In this document: one piece after another, positions 17,012 to 25,383 of the stretch | How the letters are laid out: the number at the start of each line of letters is the position of its first letter | Position numbering within the stretch: position 1 is the stretch's first letter | Assembly: GCA_964459305.1 (NCBI GenBank) | Contig: CAYWNA010000162.1 | Span: forward strand, 1 to 30,399 | Source of the DNA: CAYWNA01 sp964459305 | Lineage (GTDB): Bacteria; Planctomycetota; Planctomycetia; Pirellulales; Pirellulaceae | Direction of reading: 5' to 3' | Length of the DNA: 30,399 nucleotides | Notes under the pieces: generated by a model | Seen by the model: only the letters and a program-made list of their open reading frames with translations | What the model was told of the DNA's origin: nothing | Database searches by the model: none | Made by a program: the position numbers and the translations under genes

Positions 17012-18391
17012 ATGACACCCGAGACATTCTCGACATTGGATTGGGCGAAAGTGAACCTTGCCGACTTTCCCGATATGGTCGTGACGGCACCCGGTCCCAA
17101 GTCGAACGAGTATCACCAGCGGTGTACGAAGTACTTCAAAGGGCTCAGCAGCCAGGTAAAGTTGTTCCCGGTCGTGTTCGAGTCGGGCCGTGGCTGCACG
17201 CTTCGCGATGTCGACGGCAACACGTACATCGACTTCTCGTCGGGCATCTACGTCACCACGCTGGGCCACTGCCACCCGAAGGTCAGCGAGGCCGTGGCGA
17301 AATACGCTGGGCAATTGATGAACGCCCACGACTTCACCACGCCGATCAAGACGGAGTTGATCGAAAGACTCGCCGAAGTGTTGCCCGGCGACTTGAACGG
17401 CTTTCAGTTTTACGACTGCGGCACGGCGGCCGTCGAGGCGGGGATGCGCGTGTTGCGGGCCGCCACGGGCCGGAACGAGATGCTCAGTTGCTTCTACGAC
17501 TACCACGGCAAAACGTACGGCTCGGTATCGCTGGCGCACATCCGCTCGCACGTCTATGGTCGCGTGCGGGCGCCGGGCGCACACATGGTGCCGCGACCGG
17601 ACAACTACCGACCGCTGTGGGCCAAGGACGACGGCACCATCGACACCGACAAGTACATCGCCTTTTATGACGAGTACATCGACAAGGCGACGGTCGGCGA
17701 TGTCGCGGGATTCGTCCTGGAACCGATCCAGGGTTGGGGTGGTTCGGTCATTCCGCCGGACGACTTTTTCCCAAAGCTGCGGGAATACTGCGACCAGAAG
17801 GGCCTGCTGCTGATGGCCGACGAAGTGCTCACCGGCTGGGGCCGTACGGGCGAATGGCTTTGCATGGAACACTGGGACGTGGTGCCGGACGTCGTCACGA
17901 TCGGCAAAGGTTTCGGCAACGGGTTCCCAGTCACCTGCGTGGCTGTGCGCGAACCGTACAAGGAGAGCTTCGAGACCATCTCTGCCTCCAGCAGCTACGG
18001 CGGCAACCCGATGGCCTGCGCTGCGGCGTTGGCAGCGACCGAGGTCATTCAGCAGGAGAACCTGCTCCAGCATGCCACGTACCTTGGCGAAATCGCGTTT
18101 AAACGCATGCAACAGATGAAGGCCGAGCATTCGATCGTCGGCGACGTGCGAGCCAAGGGCTGCTTGATGGGCATCGAACTGGTCCAAGACCGCGACAGCA
18201 AGGAACCGTGCAACGAGGCTGGCACGCTGGTTTACCAGAAAGCCTTCCGCAAAGGTCTGGCGTGGATCCCAGCCGGCCACATCCTACGGATGAGCCCGCC
18301 CATCGTGATGGACGAGGACACGCTGCTCAAGGGGTTGGATATCATCGACGAGGCGATCGGGGAGACCGAGGAGGAACTGGAACGCGGATAG
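17012..18391 (+). CDS. Class III PLP-dependent aminotransferase
   Basis: A 459-residue cytoplasmic fold-type I aminotransferase of the acetylornithine/GABA/glutamate-semialdehyde class. The domain order is normal: substrate-pocket segment DGNTYIDFSSGIYVTTLGHCHPKV, glycine-rich phosphate loop CGTAAVEAGMRVLRAATG, YHGKTYGS, the cofactor-binding aspartate D270 in MADEVLTGWGRTGEW, and the PLP lysine K299 in IGKGFGNGFPVT. The amino acceptor is not deducible. Neighbouring sugar genes and a DeoR regulator suggest an amino sugar or a sugar-derived keto acid, but that is inference. The ATG at 17012 has only a weak ribosome-binding site. The gene is flanked on each side by a copy of the 52-bp palindrome. 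Confidence 0.9.
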   Translation: MTPETFSTLDWAKVNLADFPDMVVTAPGPKSNEYHQRCTKYFKGLSSQVKLFPVVFESGRGCTLRDVDGNTYIDFSSGIYVTTLGHCHPKVSEAVAKYAGQLMNAHDFTTPIKTELIERLAEVLPGDLNGFQFYDCGTAAVEAGMRVLRAATGRNEMLSCFYDYHGKTYGSVSLAHIRSHVYGRVRAPGAHMVPRPDNYRPLWAKDDGTIDTDKYIAFYDEYIDKATVGDVAGFVLEPIQGWGGSVIPPDDFFPKLREYCDQKGLLLMADEVLTGWGRTGEWLCMEHWDVVPDVVTIGKGFGNGFPVTCVAVREPYKESFETISASSSYGGNPMACAAALAATEVIQQENLLQHATYLGEIAFKRMQQMKAEHSIVGDVRAKGCLMGIELVQDRDSKEPCNEAGTLVYQKAFRKGLAWIPAGHILRMSPPIVMDEDTLLKGLDIIDEAIGETEEELERG

Positions 18392-18423
18392 TACGGTATG
18401 CCGCTGGCGGCCGGGTCTATCCG

Positions 18424-18475
18424 GTTGGAGTCCAAGCTTCAGCTTGTCTTGGCAGTCTGAAGGCTGTACTCCAAC
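18424..18475. repeat. 52-bp nested palindromic repeat, copy 2 (opposite orientation)
   Basis: Arms at 18424-18446 and 18453-18475 share the GTTGGAGT / ACTCCAAC ends, arm length and 6-base spacing of the copy at 16876-16927. The arm carrying GTACTCCAAC is on the right here, whereas its counterpart (GTTGGAGTAC) is on the left in copy 1, so the two copies face opposite ways. It lies between the aminotransferase stop and the ribosome-binding site of the URO-D-like gene. Confidence 0.82.
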
Positions 18476-18522
18476 GACGTATCCGTCAAAGTGGATTTGA
18501 CACGGCACCGGAGGGCGCAGAA

Positions 18523-19614
18523 GTGTTGGCAGCATTGCTGAAAATACTAAACGGAGAACGCTCGGACGAGATCGTTTGGACGGCGGATATCACGTACTGG
18601 ATCGCCGGCCAGCAGCAGGCCGGCTCCGCCAAAGCCGAATGGGAAACGGAGGAGGGCTACTTGCAGTTGCACCGGGAACTGGGCATCCTGCCGTATTACT
18701 ACTACGAGAAGTTCTGGGCAGCCGAACCGCGATACGACGGACCGATCGAGGTAATTGATGAGAAGGAAGGCAATAGGAACATCCGCCGTTTCAAAACGCC
18801 CGTGGGGGAATTGGCCGAAGAAAGCGTCTACTCGCCCGTGAGTTGCTCGCTCGGCATCACCAAACATTTCGTGGAATCCGAGGGCGATCTGGGCGTTCTG
18901 CTGTGCATCCTGCAACATCGTCGCTTGGAACCGGCGAACCTGGACGACTGGCCCGAACGCAGTGAGATGTGGAAAGCGTACGACGGCTTGCCGTGCATCG
19001 GCCTGCCGCGGTCTCCGTTGGCGTCGCTGTTCGTCGAGTGGGCGGGCGTGGAGAACGCCACGTATCTGATCATGGATTGCCCGGACAAAGTCGCGGAAGT
19101 CTTTCGACTGATGGAAGAGCAAGAAGCACCCGTCATCGAGGCACTCTGCCGTCTGGCGCCGCCACTGGTCCATTTCGCTGACAACCTGACGAGCGACAGC
19201 CTCACGAGCCTCTACGACGACCACATGGCCGGCACCCACCAGCGCCGCATCGAGCGGTTGCACGCCACCGGCATCAAGTGTGCGGTCCACCTTGACGGCA
19301 CGGTGAGAGGACTTCTCCCCAAGCTGGTCCGCTCCGGATTCGACGCGATCGAGGCGTTGACGCCGAAGCCGGCCGGTGACCTTGAATTGGAGGAGATACA
19401 CGATCTGCCAGACAGCGACACGCTGATTCTTTGGGGAGGTGTTCCTGGCGTCATGTTTGCGCCTCCCTTTACGTGGGAGCAGATGAAAGCCCACGTCCAG
19501 CGGTTGATTGCGTGCTGGGGAGAGGGGCCGTTCATCATGGGCGTTGCCGACCAAGTGCCGCCGGATGGCGATATCGAATTCTGCCGCAAAATCGCCGAAC
19601 TTGTTGATTCTTGA
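18523..19614 (+). CDS. Uroporphyrinogen decarboxylase-like / methyltransferase-like protein
   Basis: A 363-residue TIM-barrel protein of the URO-D superfamily, which includes both heme-pathway decarboxylases and corrinoid-linked methyltransferases (MtaA, CmuA). Family-like segments are KILNGERSDEIVWTADITYW at the start, VEWAGVENATYLIMDCPDKV, VHFADNLTSD, GIKCAVHLDGTVRGLLPKL and FDAIEALTPKP. It lacks the His-x-Cys...Cys zinc motif expected of methylcobalamin:CoM methyltransferases at VHLDG. It is too divergent for true HemE, so its substrate is unknown. The start is the GTG at 18523, supported by GGAGG eight bases upstream; the longer open frame from 18208 overlaps the aminotransferase and the repeat. 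The stop is 10 bases before the cupin gene, so the two are co-translated. Confidence 0.8.
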   Translation: MLAALLKILNGERSDEIVWTADITYWIAGQQQAGSAKAEWETEEGYLQLHRELGILPYYYYEKFWAAEPRYDGPIEVIDEKEGNRNIRRFKTPVGELAEESVYSPVSCSLGITKHFVESEGDLGVLLCILQHRRLEPANLDDWPERSEMWKAYDGLPCIGLPRSPLASLFVEWAGVENATYLIMDCPDKVAEVFRLMEEQEAPVIEALCRLAPPLVHFADNLTSDSLTSLYDDHMAGTHQRRIERLHATGIKCAVHLDGTVRGLLPKLVRSGFDAIEALTPKPAGDLELEEIHDLPDSDTLILWGGVPGVMFAPPFTWEQMKAHVQRLIACWGEGPFIMGVADQVPPDGDIEFCRKIAELVDS

Positions 19615-19624
19615 GGAGCTCAAC

Positions 19625-20113
19625 ATGCAGGAATTGGACAAAGGTCTGGACATCTCACTGAGCGGGCCCGAGGTGGAACGGGCGCTGGCCGCCTTCGGAC
19701 GGCAGGTCGAATCGTGGGGCATTGCCATGCCGCCTGTCAAGCCATTGGTGCTCGACTTCGGCCTGGGCCAATTCGATCGTGTCGGCTTGATCGAACACTG
19801 GATCTCGAACGAGAAGGAGGCCGGCTATTGTGGTAAGTACCTGTTCGTGTTCGACGGCCAGCAATGCCCGGCCCATTCGCATCGCGTCAAGCACGAAACG
19901 TTCTTCCTCGTCCGCGGTCGCCTGAAGATCATCTTGGACGGCAAATCCGTCGTGCTCCGGCCCGGACAAGTGCTGCCGATCCCGCCTGGCCACGTGCACT
20001 CGTTCGAAGGCGAAGGCAACTCGCTGCTCTTGGAGCTGTCGATGCCCTGCCAGGTGAGTGACAACTACTTCGAAGACCCGATAATCATGAACTGGCTGAG
20101 ACGTGTGTCATGA
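19625..20113 (+). CDS. Cupin protein, possibly D-lyxose ketol-isomerase-like
   Basis: A 162-residue single-cupin metalloprotein. Both cupin motifs are clear: PAHSHRVKHETFFLVRG supplies H84, H86 and E91, and GQVLPIPPGHVHSF supplies H125 as metal ligands. The ending (LELSMPCQVSDNYFEDP) and overall layout resemble D-lyxose isomerase-type sugar isomerases, which interconvert aldoses and ketoses with a bound divalent metal; that assignment is tentative. GAGGAG lies 8 bases before the ATG at 19625 and overlaps the URO-D-like stop. The gene ends in an ATGA overlap with the next ORF. Context supports a sugar-catabolic role under the DeoR regulator upstream. Confidence 0.78.
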   Translation: MQELDKGLDISLSGPEVERALAAFGRQVESWGIAMPPVKPLVLDFGLGQFDRVGLIEHWISNEKEAGYCGKYLFVFDGQQCPAHSHRVKHETFFLVRGRLKIILDGKSVVLRPGQVLPIPPGHVHSFEGEGNSLLLELSMPCQVSDNYFEDPIIMNWLRRVS

Positions 20114-20670
20114 ACAGTGTTCGTTTCGGAATCATCGGCTACATTGCTCTCTGGGCCAGCCCGGACGGAATTGCAGAAGACTGGCCCACGTATCGGCATG
20201 ACGTTGCCCGTCGCGAAATCACCGCCGAGAGCGTTCGTCCTCCGTTTGCCGAGAGCTGGGTTTTCAAGGCGGCCCATGCGCCCCGGCCCGCTTGGGGCGA
20301 TCCCAATCCCCGTCCGCTCGGCGGTCACGGTTTCCGGGAACTTCGACGGGGCCATTTTGACGATGTGTTCCATGTGGTCGTGGCCGACGGCGCGGTCTAC
20401 TTCGGCTCCTCGGCCGACAACAAGGTGTACTGTTTGGACGCGTCCACCGGCCAGGTTCGCTGGACGAAGATTACCGGCGGCCCCATCCGCCTGGCCCCGA
20501 CCGTCGCGAACGCCCGTGTTTTCTTCGGATCCGACGACGGCCATGTGTATTGCGTCGATGTCCGTGACGGATCGGTCCTCTGGCGCAAGGGCAGCAAATC
20601 GTTCGAGCCGGCGTCTGACAATCAAAATCATCCGAATTCATGCTTGGGGCTCCTTTCATCTAACATGTAA
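20110..20670 (+). pseudogene. N-terminal fragment of a secreted PQQ-type beta-propeller
   Basis: The 186-codon ORF has a leader (about residues 1-21) and the opening of a PQQ/BamB-like eight-bladed propeller: DWPTYRHDVARREITAE, FDDVFHVVVADGAVYFGSS, DNKVYCLDASTGQVRW and DGHVYCVDVRDGSVLW. Family members usually have several hundred residues. Here homology stops near residue 165 (about 20605) and about 20 unrelated codons follow to a stop. It starts on the ATGA overlap with the cupin gene, so it was once the last gene of that operon. Another PQQ-propeller piece, lacking its N-terminus, lies at 26.1-27.5 kb, but the two appear to be different subfamilies. Confidence 0.72.
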
Positions 20671-20718
20671 GGATGTTGGACAGATCCTGCAGGTAGTTGC
20701 GGGCGAGAGTATCGGATG

Positions 20719-20880
20719 TCATTGCGAGCTACGGCTCCCCTCTTGTTGTGCGAGCCACATGGCCAGACGTGGCGCGAGTTGCTCCGCGCGGGCCGTGCCA
20801 GTGGTCGCCAGTTGTTGGACGACGATCGAGGCTGCGAGGTTTCCGACCAGGCCGGCTTCGGGCAGCGTGGCGTTTCGCTT
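20719..20880 (-). pseudogene. C-terminal fragment of a PfkB-type carbohydrate kinase
   Basis: On the minus strand, ending at the TGA at 20719-20721, an open frame of about 54 codons reads LPEAGLVGNLAASIVVQQL and then ATTGTARAEQLAPRLAMWLA. This is the characteristic C-terminal helix and GTTGTA-type end of PfkB/ribokinase-like sugar kinases. The ATP-binding DTxGAGD segment would lie upstream but is not present. At about 20880 the plus strand becomes an XylR regulator instead. The fragment is convergent with the PQQ piece. It rests on motif recognition alone and is too short for certainty. Confidence 0.55.
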
Positions 20881-21326
20881 GATCGCCGAGTACTTCTGCA
20901 GCCGTGGCTTCCAGCATTTCGCGTTCTGCGGCGTCGAAGCGTTTCCGTGGTCGCAGACGCGTGAGCATCTGCTTGCGGAACGCCTCGCCCAAAGCGGCCT
21001 GATGCTTTATCCAAAGTCGTGCGACAGAAGGAATCAATGTCGACGACGTACTACGGGTGGCTCCCATTTCTCGAACCGCGCTGGAAAACGGCTTCCGTGA
21101 ACTGCTTGATCGCACCCCGCACGCCGAGATCACGCGCGTCCGCCTGCGTCATGCGCAACAGCTCTTAACTGCCACGACACTGCCGGTTTCGCAGGTCGCC
21201 GTGCGGTGTGGATACGAGCGCACAGAGTATTTCAGCACGGCGTTCCGACGCGAGACCGGTCTCTCGCCCAGCGAGTACCGCCGCCGCAGCCTTCGACAAG
21301 CATCCCTACCATCGCCTGTTCGGTGA
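20881..21326 (+). pseudogene. XylR-type AraC regulator with internal deletion
   Basis: Two parts of one regulator type lie in different frames. Around 20878-21000 the frame reads LIAEYFCSRGFQHFAFCG, FPWSQTREHLLAERLAQSGL, matching the LacI-like sensor of XylR-family regulators. From about 21003 a second frame reads FIQSRATEGINVDDVLRVAPISRTALE, HAEITRVRLRHAQQLL and CGYERTEYFSTAFRRETGLSPSEYRR, which is the C-terminal AraC DNA-binding domain (stop at 21324-21326). The middle and C-terminal part of the sensor, well over 100 residues, is missing, and the first ~100 residues are replaced by kinase debris. A GTG at 21057 could in principle express the DNA-binding half alone. Confidence 0.72.
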
Positions 21327-21440
21327 CATTAAGGGCTGCGAGGTGACCAGAAACGCGCCTCTGTTCACGATGGAAAGCGAGGGCTATATTCTGTTTGTCT
21401 ATGCAGTGAATGATTCAACTTTGAACTTAGGAGAACTCAG

Positions 21441-23471
21441 ATGCGATTTGCTTTGTGTGCCACAATTGTGACGTTGCTGACACTCGGCAGCGTCGTCGCC
21501 GCAAAATCGGAGACCGTTTCGTTTTCTTCGTTGCTTGACGAGGTGGTTGACCGCGACGTTGCAGGCCGATTCCCGTGCCCTGCGTATAACTGCCGGCAAG
21601 CGAGCAGCTACGATCAGGCCTCTGTGTCTGTCGACAATCCGGAAACGTGGTGGGCCAACAACGACCGCAGCTTCTTCATCCGCTCCGAGCAAATCGGCGG
21701 TCGCGAGGAGTGGGTGATGATGGATGCTGAGGGGCCCGGATGCGTCGTGCGTATCTGGATTACCGCCAGCAACGCGTGCGGCACGATCCGCTTCTATCTG
21801 GACGGCTCGGACACTCCGGTCATCGCCGAAGAAGCGCAGAAGCTGATCGGCGACAGCGCGCTCGTCGGTCCGCCGCTTTCGGAAACGCGAGCGAGAGGCC
21901 GTAACCTCTACCTGCCGATTCCCTACGCCAAGCACTGCAAAATCACTTACGACCGTCCCAATTTCCAGCAGACGAAAAACAACGACGACCTGCTCTATTA
22001 CCAGATCAACTACCGAACCTACGAGCCCACTGCGAAGGTCGAATCGTTCAGCCAGGCCGCATTCGACGCCGCCAAACAGCGAATCGAGCGATTGCAGGAC
22101 GAGTTGCTCAAACCTGCCGCGGCGTTGCCGAAGGACCTGAAACAACACGCACCGCCCGTCGCCACGTTGGCGCCCGGTCAGGATATGCAGACGACGATCA
22201 CCGGTCCGGCTGCCGTTCGGCGACTGGTCGTGAAGCTCGAAGCAGAAGACCTGGACCTCGCCATACGGCAGACCGTGCTGCGAGCCGAGTTCGACGGCAA
22301 CCAGACGGTCTGGTGCCCGGTGGGCGACTTTTTCGGAAGCGGCGTCGGTTTGAATCCGTATCGCGGTTGGTGGCGGGAGGTCCTGGAAGACGGCCGCATG
22401 GTCTGTTATTGGCCGATGCCTTACAGCCGGGAATGCCAATTCACGTTGGAGAACTCTGGGAAGCAACCGGTCAAGGCAACCCTACAGGCCGAAACCGGAC
22501 CATGGACGTGGGACGAGCGATCGATGTACTTCCACGCAAACTGGCGGCAGGAGCACGAAATCGACTCGGCCCAGAAAAGCGATTGGAACTACATCGAGAC
22601 GAAGGGGCGGGGCGTTTACATGGGCGATACGCTGTGTGTCGTCAACCCCGTCAAAGCATGGTGGGGCGAGGGCGACGAGAAGATCTACGTTGACGGCGAG
22701 GCGTTCCCGTCACACTTTGGAACCGGCACCGAGGACTACTATGGCTACGCCTGGTGCACGCCGGAGTTCTTCGAGTCGCCGTTCCACGCACAACCACGAG
22801 CTCAGGGACCGGCCAACTTCGGTCACGTGACGAACACACGCGTGCGGCTGCTCGACGGCATCCCCTTCACCAAGTCGCTGAAAGTAGACATGGAAGTCTG
22901 GCATTGGCGCCCCTGCGTGATCCCCTACGCGGTGGCGACGTATTGGTACGGGCTGGCGGGCGCCACATGCAACCGTGGACCGGAGCCAAATTCGCTGCAG
23001 GTCTTCAACTTCGAACTGCCTCCGCCTCCGAAGCCTCGGATCGTCGAGGGCGCCCTGGAAGGCGAGGACCTCAAGATCGCCGCTGTTTCAGAAGGCAACA
23101 CGCACATCCAAGAGGTCGCCCAATTCCGCTGGAGCAACAACAAGCAGCTCTGGTGGATCGACGGCAAGCCGGGCGACAAGCTGACGCTGACGGTTCCGAT
23201 CAAACAGGCCGGCACGTACAAACTCGTGGCCGAGCTGACCAAAGCTGTCGACTACGGCATTGTACAGATATGTCTCGACGGCACTCTTGCCGGCGAGCCG
23301 ATCGACTTGTTCAACAACGGCGTGATCCGCCAGGTCTACGAGCTGGGCTCTCATCAACTGAAAGCCGGCGACCATCAGTTGACAGTCGAAATCAAAGGTG
23401 CCAACGAGCAAGCGATCAAGCGTCACATGTTCGGCCTGGATTACCTGAAGTTCGAGCCGATCGCCGAGTAG
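21441..23471 (+). CDS. Secreted GH172 (DUF2961) family glycosidase with C-terminal beta-sandwich
   Basis: A 676-residue exported enzyme. The signal peptide spans about residues 1-21. The DUF2961/GH172 core runs to about residue 530 and shows the family's conserved stretches: EWVMMDAEGPGCVVRIW, FFGSGVGLNPY, CYWPMPYSRECQFTLEN, and DGEAFPSHFGTGTEDYYGYAW, whose Glu (about E431) is the strongest catalytic candidate. A C-terminal beta-sandwich (KLTLTVPIKQAGTYKLVAEL to HMFGLDYLKFEP) probably binds carbohydrate. Characterised GH172 members act on alpha-fructofuranosides or D-arabinofuranosides, often as trimers. AGGAG lies 7 bases before the ATG at 21441. It is intact, unlike the genes on either side. 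Confidence 0.88.
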   Translation: MRFALCATIVTLLTLGSVVAAKSETVSFSSLLDEVVDRDVAGRFPCPAYNCRQASSYDQASVSVDNPETWWANNDRSFFIRSEQIGGREEWVMMDAEGPGCVVRIWITASNACGTIRFYLDGSDTPVIAEEAQKLIGDSALVGPPLSETRARGRNLYLPIPYAKHCKITYDRPNFQQTKNNDDLLYYQINYRTYEPTAKVESFSQAAFDAAKQRIERLQDELLKPAAALPKDLKQHAPPVATLAPGQDMQTTITGPAAVRRLVVKLEAEDLDLAIRQTVLRAEFDGNQTVWCPVGDFFGSGVGLNPYRGWWREVLEDGRMVCYWPMPYSRECQFTLENSGKQPVKATLQAETGPWTWDERSMYFHANWRQEHEIDSAQKSDWNYIETKGRGVYMGDTLCVVNPVKAWWGEGDEKIYVDGEAFPSHFGTGTEDYYGYAWCTPEFFESPFHAQPRAQGPANFGHVTNTRVRLLDGIPFTKSLKVDMEVWHWRPCVIPYAVATYWYGLAGATCNRGPEPNSLQVFNFELPPPPKPRIVEGALEGEDLKIAAVSEGNTHIQEVAQFRWSNNKQLWWIDGKPGDKLTLTVPIKQAGTYKLVAELTKAVDYGIVQICLDGTLAGEPIDLFNNGVIRQVYELGSHQLKAGDHQLTVEIKGANEQAIKRHMFGLDYLKFEPIAE

Positions 23472-23862
23472 TGCCTTGTGCAGGGCGTTCAGATTCAATT
23501 GGGCAGTTCGTGCACTTTTCTGCGGAAGGCGTTATCTGCTGGCGGGCGATCTGAGAAATGGCGGCACGGCGGGAGAGCCCGCTGTTGGCAACGACAATCT
23601 CTCGTTCGTAATGCTCCCCAACGGCAAACAGGTGGCTAACAACGGCATGGCCAATTGGTCCGAAGCCAGGCGCTCCTCTCGCAAAGCGAAAACCGTTCTT
23701 GCGCCTCGGCGTGATCGACTGGCAATGAACCAGGTCTGACGGGGCCGTTGCAGAAAGGCAACCGGCAGAAGATCATATGACTGGAGATCTGCATCGTTCC
23801 CGGGAAGACTCCGTGATGAGAGACTGTTTCCGCCACCCCTTAAGCCAGGAGCGCATCTCACA
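23472..23862. other. 391-bp intergenic stretch without a recognisable gene
   Basis: I read all six frames between the GH172 stop and the GH78-like start and found no convincing coding piece. An 87-codon plus-strand frame (23476-23739) has no ribosome-binding site and no recognisable motif. AGGAG at 23847-23851 serves the following gene. Confidence 0.5.
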
Positions 23863-24882
23863 ATGTTCAGCCACGTTTCTGCCCTCCTTTTCCAGGTGTT
23901 CTGCGTCCTTGCCACTCCGGCCTCCGCGGTCGATCCGATTGGGAATACGTTGCAGGGGGTGATGATTTGGGACGCGGTAGACACATCCTCACCCATCTCG
24001 CGGACATCCGACGGTTTCCGCAAAAAGATCACCCTTTCCGGGATGCCGACGTCGGCCATGTTGCACCTCTTCGCCGACACACGCTATCTACTCTGGATCA
24101 ACGGCACTTATGTGGCTCGGGGCCCCAACCGGTTCGACCCCAAGCGGCCCGAATACGATACTCTGAATGTTGGCGAGTATCTCAACAGAGGCGAGAATAC
24201 GCTTGCCGCGCTTGTGCAGTCTCGTCTTTCCAATTACCGCTTCATTAACCACAGGCCAGGATTGGGCCTCCTCCTGGAAACGAAGGGCAAGGATGGACAC
24301 GTTCTTGGCCGGTTTGGGACCGATACAACGTGGCGCAGCAGTGCGTCGACCCGTTTTGGCCCGCCCGTAGTCATGCTGAGTGGAATCACCGATCGCGTTG
24401 ATGAACATCGCGAACCGGGTGACTGGATTACACCGGGCTTTGACGACTCGAATTGGAAGGCGGCCGTTGTTGTCGAAGGAAGGCACTGGGGTGCGTTTCA
24501 AAAGCGGATGATCCCACTGCTTCGCGAGTCGAAGATCGACGGAGGGCAGATCCTGACAATCACCCAAAGTGGAAAGACGGAAAAGGTGAGGCAATCACTG
24601 AATGCTTCCATGCCACTGGAATTGACCGCCCCGGCAACCGCCGTCATCGACATGGGCCAGATGGTGCCTGCCTACTTCAAGCTGGATTTCGAGTCGGAAA
24701 GCGACTCGCATTTTGAATTGCGTCCACGTCAATCGTACACGAATCGAACTGCCGGTTTCCTCGGAAGCTGTCACTATCAGACGACCGCGCGACTCGGACG
24801 ACGAACATATCGCACGACGGACGACTACATTTGTCGTCTCATTTACCTTCAACGCCGATTTCCGCAGAGCGGAATTCGATGA
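23863..24882 (+). pseudogene. GH78 alpha-L-rhamnosidase-like N-terminal half, truncated
   Basis: The 339-codon ORF has a signal peptide (about residues 1-22) and the accessory beta-domains that precede the catalytic barrel in GH78-type rhamnosidases: a lectin-like sandwich (FRKKITLSG, HLFADTRYLLWINGTYVARGP, ENTLAALVQ), then FDDSNWKAAVVVEG and AVIDMGQMVPAYFKLDFESESD. Full enzymes in this class have roughly 900-1000 residues with an (alpha/alpha)6 catalytic domain; that is absent here. Homology ends near DDYICR (about 24830), and the last ~15 codons are unrelated. It may be the front half of the gene whose middle appears at about 25.8-26.08 kb, with foreign DNA between, but this is unproven. 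Confidence 0.7.
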
Positions 24883-24948
24883 CAATTTTTGACGGTAGAC
24901 CCATAGAATCCCTGAGAATTTGGTGATTTTTGTGGAGAATTGTCATCG
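24877..24948. repeat. 11-bp perfect inverted repeat next to the transposase remnant
   Basis: CGATGACAATT at 24877-24887 and AATTGTCATCG at 24938-24948 are exact reverse complements separated by 50 bases of AT-richer sequence. They sit where the rhamnosidase-like reading ends and about 190 bases before a transposase start. They could be an insertion-sequence end, a regulatory hairpin or coincidence. Confidence 0.5.
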
Positions 24949-25134
24949 CTTTTCTTTCGCAGTTCCGCAATTTCGCAAATCCGGCCGTCATTCGCTCTTT
25001 CGCTCCGGCGTGCGTTTCACCCTGGTTTTCAAGGCCCCAGCACCCGTTTTTGCTCTTGAGTCTGTTCTCGCCGAAATATCATATTTACGCCTCCGCGGAG
25101 ATTAAATGGACGACAGTTTTTCAAGGAGGCGACC

Positions 25135-25383
25135 ATGAACGGACTCGATTACAGAGATTTCTTTGTTCACCCCGTGGAAGCGGCGCACCGACGATACGAA
25201 GCACTTCGCTCGGTGTTTGTAGAAGAACGGCCCATGAAGGAAGTGGCTCAACGCCATGACGTCAGTTATGGAACGATTCGCAACTGGGTCAGCGAGTTTT
25301 GCCGCGGGCAGGATGATGGCCAGCCGCCCCCCTTTTCGCCCCGTCCTCACGTGGGCGTCCCTCGGCCGACGAACGGGACGTGA
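25135..25383 (+). pseudogene. N-terminal fragment of a helix-turn-helix transposase
   Basis: The 82-codon ORF reads NGLDYRDFFVHPVEAAHRRYEALRSVFVEE and PMKEVAQRHDVSYGTIRNWVSEF, then PPPFSPRPHVGVPRPTNGT. This matches, from memory, the front of a DDE transposase family common in planctomycetes, in which an HTH domain precedes a long catalytic part. The catalytic region is missing; a stop occurs at 25381-25383. A very good ribosome-binding site (AAGGAGG, 5-base spacing) precedes the ATG, so this start is original. Another frame stays open across the stop (GGEGRKARTAAL) and might be the frameshifted continuation, before the sequence becomes rhamnosidase at about 25475. Confidence 0.65.

Noticed and set aside
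18208..18522. Upstream extension of the URO-D-like gene
   Set aside because: It overlaps the aminotransferase C-terminus and the 52-bp palindrome, and reads as low-complexity shadow. GGAGG plus GTG at 18523 is the better start.
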